Shown here piece after piece: positions 1 to 5,797 of a stretch of DNA of 5,797 nt. Each line of letters starts with the position of its first letter. Positions within the stretch are counted from its first letter, which is position 1. The notes beneath the pieces were generated by a model, which did no database searches, was not told the origin of the DNA, and worked only from the letters and a program-made list of their open reading frames with translations. This DNA is from DASVAL01 sp035649575 (lineage in GTDB: Bacteria > Planctomycetota > UBA1135 > UBA2386), in NCBI GenBank assembly GCA_035649575.1, contig DASRJH010000061.1, positions 1-5,797 on the forward strand. The letters are read 5' to 3'. Both the position numbers and the translations under genes were made by a program.

Positions 1-119
1 GTTGCCGCACTGCGGGCGCCCCGCCGAGGTGCCGAAGGCGGCGATCGAAGGTCTTGCGCTCGCTCGCGGAAGGCGTTCACCAGTTTCGGGACGGTGCTGG
101 AACGAAGCGGTCCTGACGC
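1..119. other. Left edge, no supportable gene
   Basis: This stretch lies downstream of the stop codon of the minus-strand lipoprotein gene. Open frames cross it on both strands, but in GC-rich DNA that means little. None shows a recognisable motif, a ribosome binding site or a convincing codon pattern. A minus-strand frame opening with GTG near base 80 stays open to the left edge and could be the start of a further gene, but its 26 or so codons use many CGA, TCG and CCT triplets and resemble nothing I know. I see no strong terminator hairpin here. Confidence 0.4.
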
Positions 120-632
120 TCAGAGCCCGAGCCGGCGCAGCAGGCGCTGGCCGAAGGTCTTTTCGGGCCGGTCGTCGTCGGGGTCGGTGCGATGCTCGCG
201 ATCGTCGTGTTCGCCGAGCGGCCGTCGCTCGAGGCCGAGCATGGCCGGCAGGTTGGCCAGGTCTGCGGCAAGGCGGGATGCGACCTCGTCAGGTGTGCCG
301 ATCGGCGCCACGGACCTCAGGTGTGGCCGTCGCTCGAGCTCGCTGCTTGCGATGCCGGAGAACCGGTGGGGCATGTCGGCAAACGCCCTCGCGTCGTGGG
401 CCACGATCTTGCCGGGCACCGCGGTGAGGCGCCCCGCGCGTGCGGCCTCGGTGGCGACGTTTGGGCCCAGTTGCGAAAGGCGGTCGGCCCGCCGCGCGAA
501 GTTGTCGACGCCGAAGTCCGGGGTGAGCCAGCTCTCGACCCCGTGCAGCGGCCCACGCGCAGAGGGTCCACTCGTGGTGATGCAGCCGCCGAGCACAGCG
601 AGCAGAACCAGGGTGCCACGACGCAAGACCAC
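120..632 (-). CDS. Predicted lipoprotein of unknown function
   Basis: This 170-residue protein is not recognised as a known family. The frame extends upstream to 797, but I choose the GTG at 632 because it places a compact lipoprotein signal directly at the N-terminus: two Arg at residues 4-5, a hydrophobic core of Leu, Val and Ala, then the lipobox L-G-G-C with the Cys at residue 17. The longer form would put an implausible 55-residue Arg- and Pro-rich leader before the signal and overlap the divergent oxidoreductase start. The mature part (about 154 residues) is charged and probably helical. It has no further Cys, no second membrane segment and no catalytic motif that I can see. Near the C-terminus is an acidic/His stretch (residues 140-155, with EHDD, REH and DDD), followed by a basic amphipathic end (RLLRRLGL). 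Third codon positions are strongly G/C, which supports real coding. A TTG two codons downstream is an alternative start. No clear Shine-Dalgarno motif precedes the GTG. It is transcribed away from the oxidoreductase, so no functional link is implied. Confidence 0.72.
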   Translation of the reverse strand: MVLRRGTLVLLAVLGGCITTSGPSARGPLHGVESWLTPDFGVDNFARRADRLSQLGPNVATEAARAGRLTAVPGKIVAHDARAFADMPHRFSGIASSELERRPHLRSVAPIGTPDEVASRLAADLANLPAMLGLERRPLGEHDDREHRTDPDDDRPEKTFGQRLLRRLGL

Positions 633-738
633 GGTCGCATGGTATCGCGCAGGAAGCCGACCACAGCGCGCTGGCGGCGTTTCCTGCGCATGACCGTTGC
701 GTGCCACGCCCCGTGCCGGGCTATCCTCCCGCCTCGAC
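633..738. promoter_or_regulatory. Divergent intergenic promoter region
   Basis: These 106 bases separate the GTG of the lipoprotein gene (minus) from the ATG of the oxidoreductase gene (plus), so promoters for both directions should lie here or overlap the ends. A weak plus-strand sigma70-like candidate is TTGCGT at 697-702 with TATCCT at 722-727. Its 19-bp spacing is long, and it would give a very short leader before the ATG at 739. Planctomycete promoters are poorly defined, so this pair is only a guess. No strong Shine-Dalgarno sequence is visible before either start. Confidence 0.5.
647..689. repeat. Perfect 9-bp inverted repeat, possible operator
   Basis: The arm GCGCAGGAA at 647-655 is matched by its exact reverse complement TTCCTGCGC at 681-689, with 25 bases between. 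The dyad centre is at 668, within the divergent intergenic region. Centre-to-centre spacing of the arms is 34 bp, about three helical turns, which would suit a dimeric or tetrameric regulator binding one face of DNA. It would also lie in any transcript leader of the lipoprotein gene, where it could form a hairpin with a long loop. A chance 9-bp match is possible in DNA this GC-rich, although the arms include an AT-containing core (AGGAA). Confidence 0.35.
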
Positions 739-1869
739 ATGGGTAAGCAGCCGTTCCGCGTCGCCGTCGTCGGACTCGGTTTCGGAGCCGAGTTCATTCC
801 GATCTACCAGCGCCACCCGCTCGCCGAGATGGTCGCGATCTGCCAGCGCACCAAGAAGAAGCTCGATGCGATCGGCGATGCGTTCGGTATCAACAAGCGC
901 TTCACCGACTACGACGCGCTGCTGCGCGACCGCGACATCGACGTCGTGCACATCAACACGCCGATCCCGGACCACGCGCGGCAGTCGATCCAAGCACTCG
1001 AGGCCGGCAAACACGTCGCGTGTACGGTGCCGATGGCGACGAGCGTCGAGGACTGCCGCCGCATCGTCGAGCTGTGCAAGAAGACGGGCCGCCGCTACAC
1101 GATGATGGAGACCGTCGTCTACAGCCGCGAGTATCTGTTCCTGCAGCAGCTGTCGAAGAACGGCGAGCTCGGCCGGCTGCAGTTCGTGCAGGCCTCGCAC
1201 ATGCAGGACATGGACGGTTGGCCCAACTACTGGCCCGGGCTGCCGCCGATGCATTACGCGACGCACTGTGTCGGGCCGTGTCTCGGCCTCGCCGGCGCGC
1301 TCGCCGAGGAGGTGAGCTGTCTCGGTTCAGGCCGCATCCGCGAAGAGTTGATCAAGCACTACGGCTCGCCGTTCGCGGTCGAGAGCGCGCAGATCAAGTT
1401 GCGCGGCAGCGACGTCAGCGCGCGCATCCACCGGTCGTTGTTCGACACGGCGCGTCAGTATCGCGAGAGCATCGACGTCTACGGCAGCAAGAAGTCGGTC
1501 GAGTGGCCGCTGATCGAGCACGAGCCGCTGGTCGTGCACACGGCCAAGAAGCCCGAGCCCGAGATCCCACAGCGCGTCACATGCCCGGACTTCGCGCACC
1601 TGCTGCCCGAGCCGATCCGCATGTTCACGACGAAGGGCGTCTACGACCTCGCCGCGAACACGCACCTGTCGTTCACGCAGGGTGCCGGCCACGGCGGTTC
1701 GCACCCGCACCTCGTGCACGCGTTCCTCACGGCGTTGCGCGAGGATCGCGATCCGTTCCCGAACGCGGTGCAGTCGGCCAACTGGACCTGTGTCGGCATC
1801 CTCGCGCACCAGTCGGCCATGGCGGGGGGTGCCGTGCAGAAGCTGCCCGAATTCACGCTCAAGGCCTGA
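739..1869 (+). CDS. Gfo/Idh/MocA family NAD(P)-dependent oxidoreductase
   Basis: This is a 376-residue, probably cytoplasmic dehydrogenase of the type that oxidises or reduces sugars, inositols or related polyols with NAD(P). The N-terminal Rossmann fold shows the dinucleotide motif VVGLGFGAEF at residues 10-19, followed by the family-typical VHINTPIPDHA (70-80) and EAGKHVACTVPMA (88-100). The C-terminal alpha/beta substrate domain contains MHYATHCVGP (171-180), where His176 is a candidate catalytic residue, and a His- and Gly-rich GAGHGGSHPHLVH segment (315-327) likely near the active site. Length fits the family. Canonical members carry Glu-Lys-Pro where this protein has Thr96-Val97-Pro98, so the usual catalytic lysine is absent. 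There is no Tat or Sec signal, unlike many planctomycete relatives. The frame is open upstream to a TTG at 697, but the ATG at 739 sits immediately before the Rossmann strand and is preferred. No clear ribosome binding site precedes it. It ends 23 bp before the next gene, which suggests cotranscription. Family assignment is firm; substrate and cofactor preference are unknown. Confidence 0.93.
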   Translation: MGKQPFRVAVVGLGFGAEFIPIYQRHPLAEMVAICQRTKKKLDAIGDAFGINKRFTDYDALLRDRDIDVVHINTPIPDHARQSIQALEAGKHVACTVPMATSVEDCRRIVELCKKTGRRYTMMETVVYSREYLFLQQLSKNGELGRLQFVQASHMQDMDGWPNYWPGLPPMHYATHCVGPCLGLAGALAEEVSCLGSGRIREELIKHYGSPFAVESAQIKLRGSDVSARIHRSLFDTARQYRESIDVYGSKKSVEWPLIEHEPLVVHTAKKPEPEIPQRVTCPDFAHLLPEPIRMFTTKGVYDLAANTHLSFTQGAGHGGSHPHLVHAFLTALREDRDPFPNAVQSANWTCVGILAHQSAMAGGAVQKLPEFTLKA

Positions 1870-1883
1870 ACACACTGATCGCC

Positions 1884-1888
1884 AGGAA
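1884..1888 (+). promoter_or_regulatory. Ribosome binding site of the large secreted protein
   Basis: AGGAA lies in the 23-bp gap after the oxidoreductase stop. It is 4 bases from the first ATG (1893) and 7 bases from the second, adjacent ATG (1896). Spacing favours initiation at the second Met, which would make the protein one residue shorter. The site supports a genuine start here and translation independent of the upstream gene on a shared transcript. Confidence 0.6.
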
Positions 1889-1892
1889 CGCC

Positions 1893-4800
1893 ATGATGAT
1901 CCTCCCGACCCTGCTCGGCCTCGTCCTCGCGCAGGATCCCGCACCCGCTGCGAACCCAACCCAGCCGCAGACGCCGGCGCTGCCCCAGCCGCTGCCGTTC
2001 GTGCGACAAACGCTGTCGAGCCAGTTCCTCTGCGAGGGCGCTGCGTTCGGCGACCTCGACGGCGACGGCGATGCGGACATCGCGGCCGGGCCGTGGTGGT
2101 ACGAAGGTCCCGAGTTCACGGCGCGCCATGCGCTGTACGCGCCGAAGCAGTTCCATCGGCTCAACTACTCGGACAACTTCTTCGCGTGGATCCGGGACAT
2201 GGACGGCGATGGCAAGAACGACGTGTTCTGCGTCGGCTTTCCGGGCGAGACGGCGTTCTGGTTGCGCAACACGGGTGCTCTCGATGCATGGACGCGGCAC
2301 GAGGTGTTCTCCGGCGTCGACAACGAATCGCCGGCGTTCGCGGACATCACGGGCGACGGCGCACCGGAGCTCGTCTGCCAGAACCAGGACCGGCTCGGGT
2401 GGCTGCAGGCCGACTGGAAGGATCCGAAGCTACCCTGGACGTTCCACCAAGCACTCGGCAAGGGTGCCGGTGGCAAGTTCACGCACGGGCTCGGCGTCGG
2501 CGACCTCAACGGCGATGGGCGGCCCGACATCCTGCGCAAGGAGGGTTGGTACGAGCAGCCGCAGGATCTCACGGAGGACCCGGCCTGGGGGTTCCACGAG
2601 GTCGCGTTCGCGCCGGGGCAAGGCGGCGCGCAGATGCTCGTCACCGACGTCGACGGCGACGGCGATGCGGACGTCGTCACGTCCTACGCGGCGCACGGCT
2701 GGGGTCTCGGATGGTTCGAGCAACAGGCCGGGTCGTTCGTGTCGCACGAAGTGCTGCCCGCGACGAAGGCGCCCGGCAACGTCAGCGAACTGCACGCCCT
2801 GTGTCTGTGCGATCTCGATGGCGACGGTCTCCAGGACGTCGTGACGGGCAAACGCTGGTGGTCGCACGGGCCGACGCACGACGGCAACCTCGACGGCGCG
2901 AACGACCCCGCGTGGCTGATCGGCCTGCTGCTGCGCCGCGACAGCAAGGGCGCGCGCTACGAAGTCGTGCTGCTCGATCCCGACTCGGGCGTCGGCACCC
3001 AGGTGACCGCGGGCGACGTCGATCGCGACGGCCACGCCGACGTCGTCGTGGCCAACAAACGCGGCACGTTCGTGCTGCGCCAGCGCGCGCGCGCAGAGGC
3101 CCCTGGTCCCGACCTCGGGTTCGAGTCCGGCACGCTGCGCGGCTGGACCGCGGTCGGCAAGGCATTCCAGGGCCAGCCGATCCGCGGCGACACGGTCGTC
3201 GAACGCAGACCCAAGGCGAAGAGCGCCCATCGCGGTGAGTTCTGGATCGGCGGCTTCGAGGTGCTCGGCGACGAACCGCAGGGCACGTTGACCTCGGATC
3301 CGATCGCCGTGACCGAGCCCTGGGCCACGTTCCTGCTCGGCGGCGGCAAGGACGCGAGCACGCGCGTCGAGATCCTCGCGGCCGACGGCGAGCGTGTGTT
3401 GTGCTCGGCATCGGGCGACGACGCCGAGAACATGCAGCCCGTGCTCGTCGATCTGCGGGCCCACGTCGGCGAGTCGATCCGCATCCGGCTCGTCGACGAA
3501 TCGAGCGCGCGTTGGGGCCACGTCAACTTCGACCACTTCGAGTTCCACCCGACCCAGGTGCGCGGCAACGTGCCGAACTCTTCTGGCGGGCTGAGCCCCG
3601 AGGAGGCCGTGAAGGCGATGACGGTGCCCGCGGGATTCCAGGTCGACCTGATCGCCGCCGAACCGCGGCTGCACCAGCCCGTGGCGCTGTGGGTCGACGA
3701 GCGCAGCCGGCTCTGGGTCGCCGAGGCCTACAGCTACCCCGTGCGGCGCAAGGACGAAGAGGCCACGGACACGATCCTCGTGTTCGAGGACCGCGACCGC
3801 GACGGCACCTACGAACACCGCACGGTCTTCTACGACAAGCTGAATCTCGTCAGCGGCCTCGCGGTCGGCTTCGGCGGCGTGTGGGTCGGCGCTGCGCCAT
3901 ACCTCTTGTTCCTGCCCGACAAGGACCACGACCTCGTGCCCGACGGCCCACCCGAGATCGTGCTCGACGGTTGGCACTACGAGGACACGCACGAGACGCT
4001 GAACAGCTTCATCTTCGGCCCCGACGGCTGGCTCTACGGCACACACGGCGTGTTCACAGACAGCCGCGTCGGCGCGCCCGGCACACCGGACGAGCAGCGC
4101 ATTCCGATCGACTGCGGCGTGTGGCGCTTCCACCCGCAGCGGCGCGAGTTCGAGGTGTTTGCGTGGGGCACGAGCAACCCGTGGGGCGTCGACTTCGACG
4201 ACCGCGGCGAGGCGTTCCTCGCGTGCTGCGTGATCCCGCATCTGTGGCACATGGTGCAAGGTGGACGCTTCGAGCGGCAGGGCGGCAGCCACTTCGATCC
4301 GTATCCGTGGATCGAGATCGAGACGATCGCCGACCACAAGCACTACGAAGGCAGCACGAAGGACCACGCGTGGTGGAACGGCCGCGAACGCGCGGTCGCC
4401 GACCCCGGCACCGACCTCGCGGGTGGCGGTCACGCGCACTGCGGCACGTTGATCTACAAGGGGGACGGGTTCCCGGCCGAGTATCGCAACGCGATGTTGT
4501 TCTTCAACATTCACGGCAACCGCGCGAACCAGGATCGGCTCGAACGCCGCGGTTCGGGCTACGTCGGCCATCACGCGCCGGATCTCGTGCGCGCCAACGA
4601 TCCGTGGTTCCGCGGCGTGGCGCTGCGACAAGGTGCTTCGGGCGAAGTGTTCTTCATCGATTGGTATGACAAGAACGCGTGCCACCGGACCAAGCCCGAG
4701 ATCTGGGACCGCAGCAATGGCCGGCTCTACCGGCTCAGCCACGGTGCGCCGGACGCGGCCGCGGTCGCGGTCGACCTGCTACCCGACGAGCAGCTGGCGG

Positions 4801-5797
4801 CGCTGCAGTCGAGCCCGAACGACTTCCTCGTGTCGCACGCGCGGCGCCTGCTGCAGGAGCGGGGCAAGGTCGCGCCGGAGGCACGCGGGAAGCTGCTCGC
4901 GATGCTGCACGAGCATGCGGACCCGTTCGTGCGGTTGCGTGCGCTGTGGGCGCTGCACGCCGTCGCAGCGCTCGACACGCGCGAGCTGATCGACACCTGC
5001 AAGAGTCCGCACGCGGACCTGCGCGCCTGGGCCGTGCGGCTCGGGGCGGAACGGCCGGCGCAATTCCCCGAGGTCGTGAAACTGCTGCCGGCCATGGCGC
5101 GCCGCGAACGCGATCCCGCCGTGCGGCTCGCGCTCGCGTCCGCGATGCAGCGGCTGCCCGTGGCCGCGCGCGCGGAGCTCGCCGCGGCGCTGCTCGCGCA
5201 CGGCGAGGACGCTGACGACCACAACATTCCGACCGTGCTCTGGTATGGCGTCGAGCCGCTGGCCGATGCGATCGGCGCGGACTTCACGACACTCGCGCAA
5301 CAGACCGCGATCGCACCGGTGCGCCGGCTCATGTGGCGCCGTGCCATGATCGGCACCGCGACCCAGCGCAGCGCGCTCACCGAGTTGCTGCGCAACGCCG
5401 CTTCGCCGCTCGCCGAGATCCTGCAGGAGATGCTTGCTGCGCTCAAGGAGCAGCCGGGCATGGACGCCCCTGCCGGCTGGAGTGCTGTGAGCCCGGCGCT
5501 GCTGTCGCACGCCGACCAGAACGTGCGCGAGCGCGCCGCCGACCTCGCGCTCGCGTTCGGCGACCGGAACCTCGCGCCGGCGTTCCGCGCGCGGCTCGCC
5601 GACAAGAAGGAACCGCAGAAGCGCCGCGTGCAGGCGCTCGAGGGTCTCGTGCGCTTGCGCGACGTCGAGACGGGGCCGCTGCTGCTGCAGCTGCTGGATG
5701 ATCCCCAACTGCGCCGCGCCGCGTTGAACGGCATCGGCGCCTACGACCTGCCGGAGGCCGCGCCGCGCATCCTCGCGGTGTTGGGCCAGCTCGAGCC
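1893..5797 (+). CDS. Secreted FG-GAP / PVC-type dehydrogenase-like propeller / HEAT-repeat protein, 3' end beyond window
   Basis: The frame is open for 1301 codons and runs off the right edge; 5' end complete, C-terminus missing. Residues 1-13 are a short signal peptide with likely cleavage after VLA (13/14). A Pro- and Ala-rich linker follows. Residues 53-387 carry seven FG-GAP/VCBS-like DxDGDGxxD loops. Residues about 403-556 form a jelly-roll-like domain starting GFESGTLRGW and ending WGHVNFDHFEF. Residues 567-950 match the TIGR02604 family (putative membrane-bound dehydrogenase, glucose/sorbosone-dehydrogenase-like propeller): LSPEEAVKAMTVPAGFQVDL, LWVAEAYSYP, ETLNSFIFGPDGWLYG, IADHKHYEG, AGGGHAHCG, FNIHGNRANQDRLERRGSGY, FIDWYDKNACHR, WDRSNGRLYRL. 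Residues about 964 to the end are HEAT-like helical repeats, including the family-typical ADDHNIPTVLWYGVEPL (1107-1123). In this family a cytochrome-c-like CxxCH heme domain usually follows; no CxxCH occurs in the visible part. The protein should act outside the cytoplasm, perhaps in carbohydrate binding or oxidation. It lies 23 bp after the oxidoreductase gene, probably in one operon. Domain assignments are firm for the propellers; enzymatic activity is inferred. Confidence 0.93.
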   Translation, partial: MMILPTLLGLVLAQDPAPAANPTQPQTPALPQPLPFVRQTLSSQFLCEGAAFGDLDGDGDADIAAGPWWYEGPEFTARHALYAPKQFHRLNYSDNFFAWIRDMDGDGKNDVFCVGFPGETAFWLRNTGALDAWTRHEVFSGVDNESPAFADITGDGAPELVCQNQDRLGWLQADWKDPKLPWTFHQALGKGAGGKFTHGLGVGDLNGDGRPDILRKEGWYEQPQDLTEDPAWGFHEVAFAPGQGGAQMLVTDVDGDGDADVVTSYAAHGWGLGWFEQQAGSFVSHEVLPATKAPGNVSELHALCLCDLDGDGLQDVVTGKRWWSHGPTHDGNLDGANDPAWLIGLLLRRDSKGARYEVVLLDPDSGVGTQVTAGDVDRDGHADVVVANKRGTFVLRQRARAEAPGPDLGFESGTLRGWTAVGKAFQGQPIRGDTVVERRPKAKSAHRGEFWIGGFEVLGDEPQGTLTSDPIAVTEPWATFLLGGGKDASTRVEILAADGERVLCSASGDDAENMQPVLVDLRAHVGESIRIRLVDESSARWGHVNFDHFEFHPTQVRGNVPNSSGGLSPEEAVKAMTVPAGFQVDLIAAEPRLHQPVALWVDERSRLWVAEAYSYPVRRKDEEATDTILVFEDRDRDGTYEHRTVFYDKLNLVSGLAVGFGGVWVGAAPYLLFLPDKDHDLVPDGPPEIVLDGWHYEDTHETLNSFIFGPDGWLYGTHGVFTDSRVGAPGTPDEQRIPIDCGVWRFHPQRREFEVFAWGTSNPWGVDFDDRGEAFLACCVIPHLWHMVQGGRFERQGGSHFDPYPWIEIETIADHKHYEGSTKDHAWWNGRERAVADPGTDLAGGGHAHCGTLIYKGDGFPAEYRNAMLFFNIHGNRANQDRLERRGSGYVGHHAPDLVRANDPWFRGVALRQGASGEVFFIDWYDKNACHRTKPEIWDRSNGRLYRLSHGAPDAAAVAVDLLPDEQLAALQSSPNDFLVSHARRLLQERGKVAPEARGKLLAMLHEHADPFVRLRALWALHAVAALDTRELIDTCKSPHADLRAWAVRLGAERPAQFPEVVKLLPAMARRERDPAVRLALASAMQRLPVAARAELAAALLAHGEDADDHNIPTVLWYGVEPLADAIGADFTTLAQQTAIAPVRRLMWRRAMIGTATQRSALTELLRNAASPLAEILQEMLAALKEQPGMDAPAGWSAVSPALLSHADQNVRERAADLALAFGDRNLAPAFRARLADKKEPQKRRVQALEGLVRLRDVETGPLLLQLLDDPQLRRAALNGIGAYDLPEAAPRILAVLGQLE
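2049..3053 (+). repeat. Seven FG-GAP/VCBS-type calcium-loop repeats within the large protein
   Basis: Seven loops of the DxDGDGxxD type start at residues 54, 102, 151, 204, 252, 307 and 375, that is, every 48-68 residues, as expected for blades of a propeller. Loops 1, 2, 5 and 6 are canonical (DLDGDGDAD, DMDGDGKND, DVDGDGDAD, DLDGDGLQD). Loop 4 has Asn at the third position (DLNGDGRPD). Loop 3 is degenerate (DITGDGAPE) and loop 7 has Arg in place of the first Gly (DVDRDGHAD). Such loops bind calcium in integrin-like and VCBS propellers. Seven units would close a standard seven-bladed ring. Aromatic WWY, GWY and GWF motifs after several loops resemble the ligand face of related planctomycete proteins. 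Confidence 0.85.
2056..2672 (+). repeat. Exact 23-nt direct repeat linking propeller loops 1 and 5
   Basis: Bases 2056-2078 and 2650-2672 are identical over 23 nt, and the flanks extend the similarity to 29 of 31 positions (2051-2081 against 2645-2675). Both copies encode the DGDGDAD calcium loop with the same synonymous codons. This suggests either blade duplication, local gene conversion, or simply strong codon bias on the same peptide. The coordinates span both copies. Confidence 0.6.

Noticed and set aside
79..100. Small hairpin candidate (CACC/GGTG, CCAG/CTGG) as terminator of the lipoprotein gene
   Set aside because: Stems are only 4 bp, cannot form together, and have no following T tract on the relevant strand.
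697..738. TTG start at 697 for the oxidoreductase, adding 14 residues
   Set aside because: The added residues are not family-like, and the ATG at 739 sits at the normal distance from the Rossmann glycine motif.
94..746. Several plus-strand frames of 120-200 codons over the lipoprotein gene
   Set aside because: They are Arg- and Ser- or Ala-rich shadows without motifs. The minus-strand frame shows lipobox and codon bias.
633..797. N-terminal extension of the lipoprotein gene to an ATG at 797
   Set aside because: The extra 55 residues look random and Arg- and Pro-rich, would bury the lipoprotein signal, and overlap the divergent oxidoreductase start.
1682..3238. A 518-codon plus-strand frame overlapping both plus-strand genes
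   Set aside because: It is almost entirely Arg, Ala, Gly and Pro. It crosses the stop and start of the two real genes and has no domain or ribosome binding site.
4224..4256. Possible heme motif near CCVIPHLWH in the large protein
   Set aside because: The pattern is not CxxCH, and the segment matches the normal TIGR02604-type sequence. No CxxCH occurs anywhere in the visible protein.
2430..4742. A 770-codon open frame on the minus strand, antisense to the large secreted protein
   Set aside because: It is a by-product of strong G/C third positions in the plus-strand gene. Its translation is rich in Arg, Ala, Val and His with no recognisable domain, while the plus frame gives clear family motifs throughout.

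Overview
The window is very GC-rich, densely coded DNA, most likely from a high-GC planctomycete or a close relative in the PVC group (inference). The main reason is a large secreted protein carrying the glucose/sorbosone-dehydrogenase-like propeller and HEAT-repeat layout that is expanded in Planctomycetota and Verrucomicrobiota. A second reason is the Gfo/Idh/MocA oxidoreductase beside it, of a type common in the same bacteria. No RNA gene, insertion sequence, CRISPR array or prophage signal was seen.

Layout. Bases 1-119 hold no gene I can support. Bases 120-632 on the minus strand encode a small predicted lipoprotein of unknown function. Bases 633-738 are a 106-bp divergent intergenic region containing a perfect 9-bp inverted repeat. 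On the plus strand, 739-1869 encodes a 376-residue cytoplasmic NAD(P)-dependent oxidoreductase. After a 23-bp gap, a very long reading frame starts at 1893 with a ribosome binding site and stays open to the right edge (5797). This is the dominant gene. It has at least 1301 codons and no stop in the window, so an ORF list that requires a stop codon would miss it.

The long protein reads, in order: short signal peptide; seven FG-GAP/VCBS-type DxDGDGxxD loops (a probable seven-bladed calcium-binding propeller); a jelly-roll-like domain; a TIGR02604-type propeller (putative membrane-bound dehydrogenase domain); and HEAT-like helical repeats running off the edge. By family precedent a heme-binding CxxCH cytochrome-c domain would follow outside the window, but it is not visible here.

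The two plus-strand genes look like a two-gene (or longer) operon. A cytoplasmic sugar or polyol type oxidoreductase is paired with a large exported, possibly heme-linked protein that may bind or oxidise carbohydrate outside the cytoplasm. The substrate cannot be read from sequence. The most notable points are the unusual multi-propeller architecture, the loss of the usual EKP lysine motif in the oxidoreductase (replaced by T-V-P), and the dyad in the divergent promoter region.
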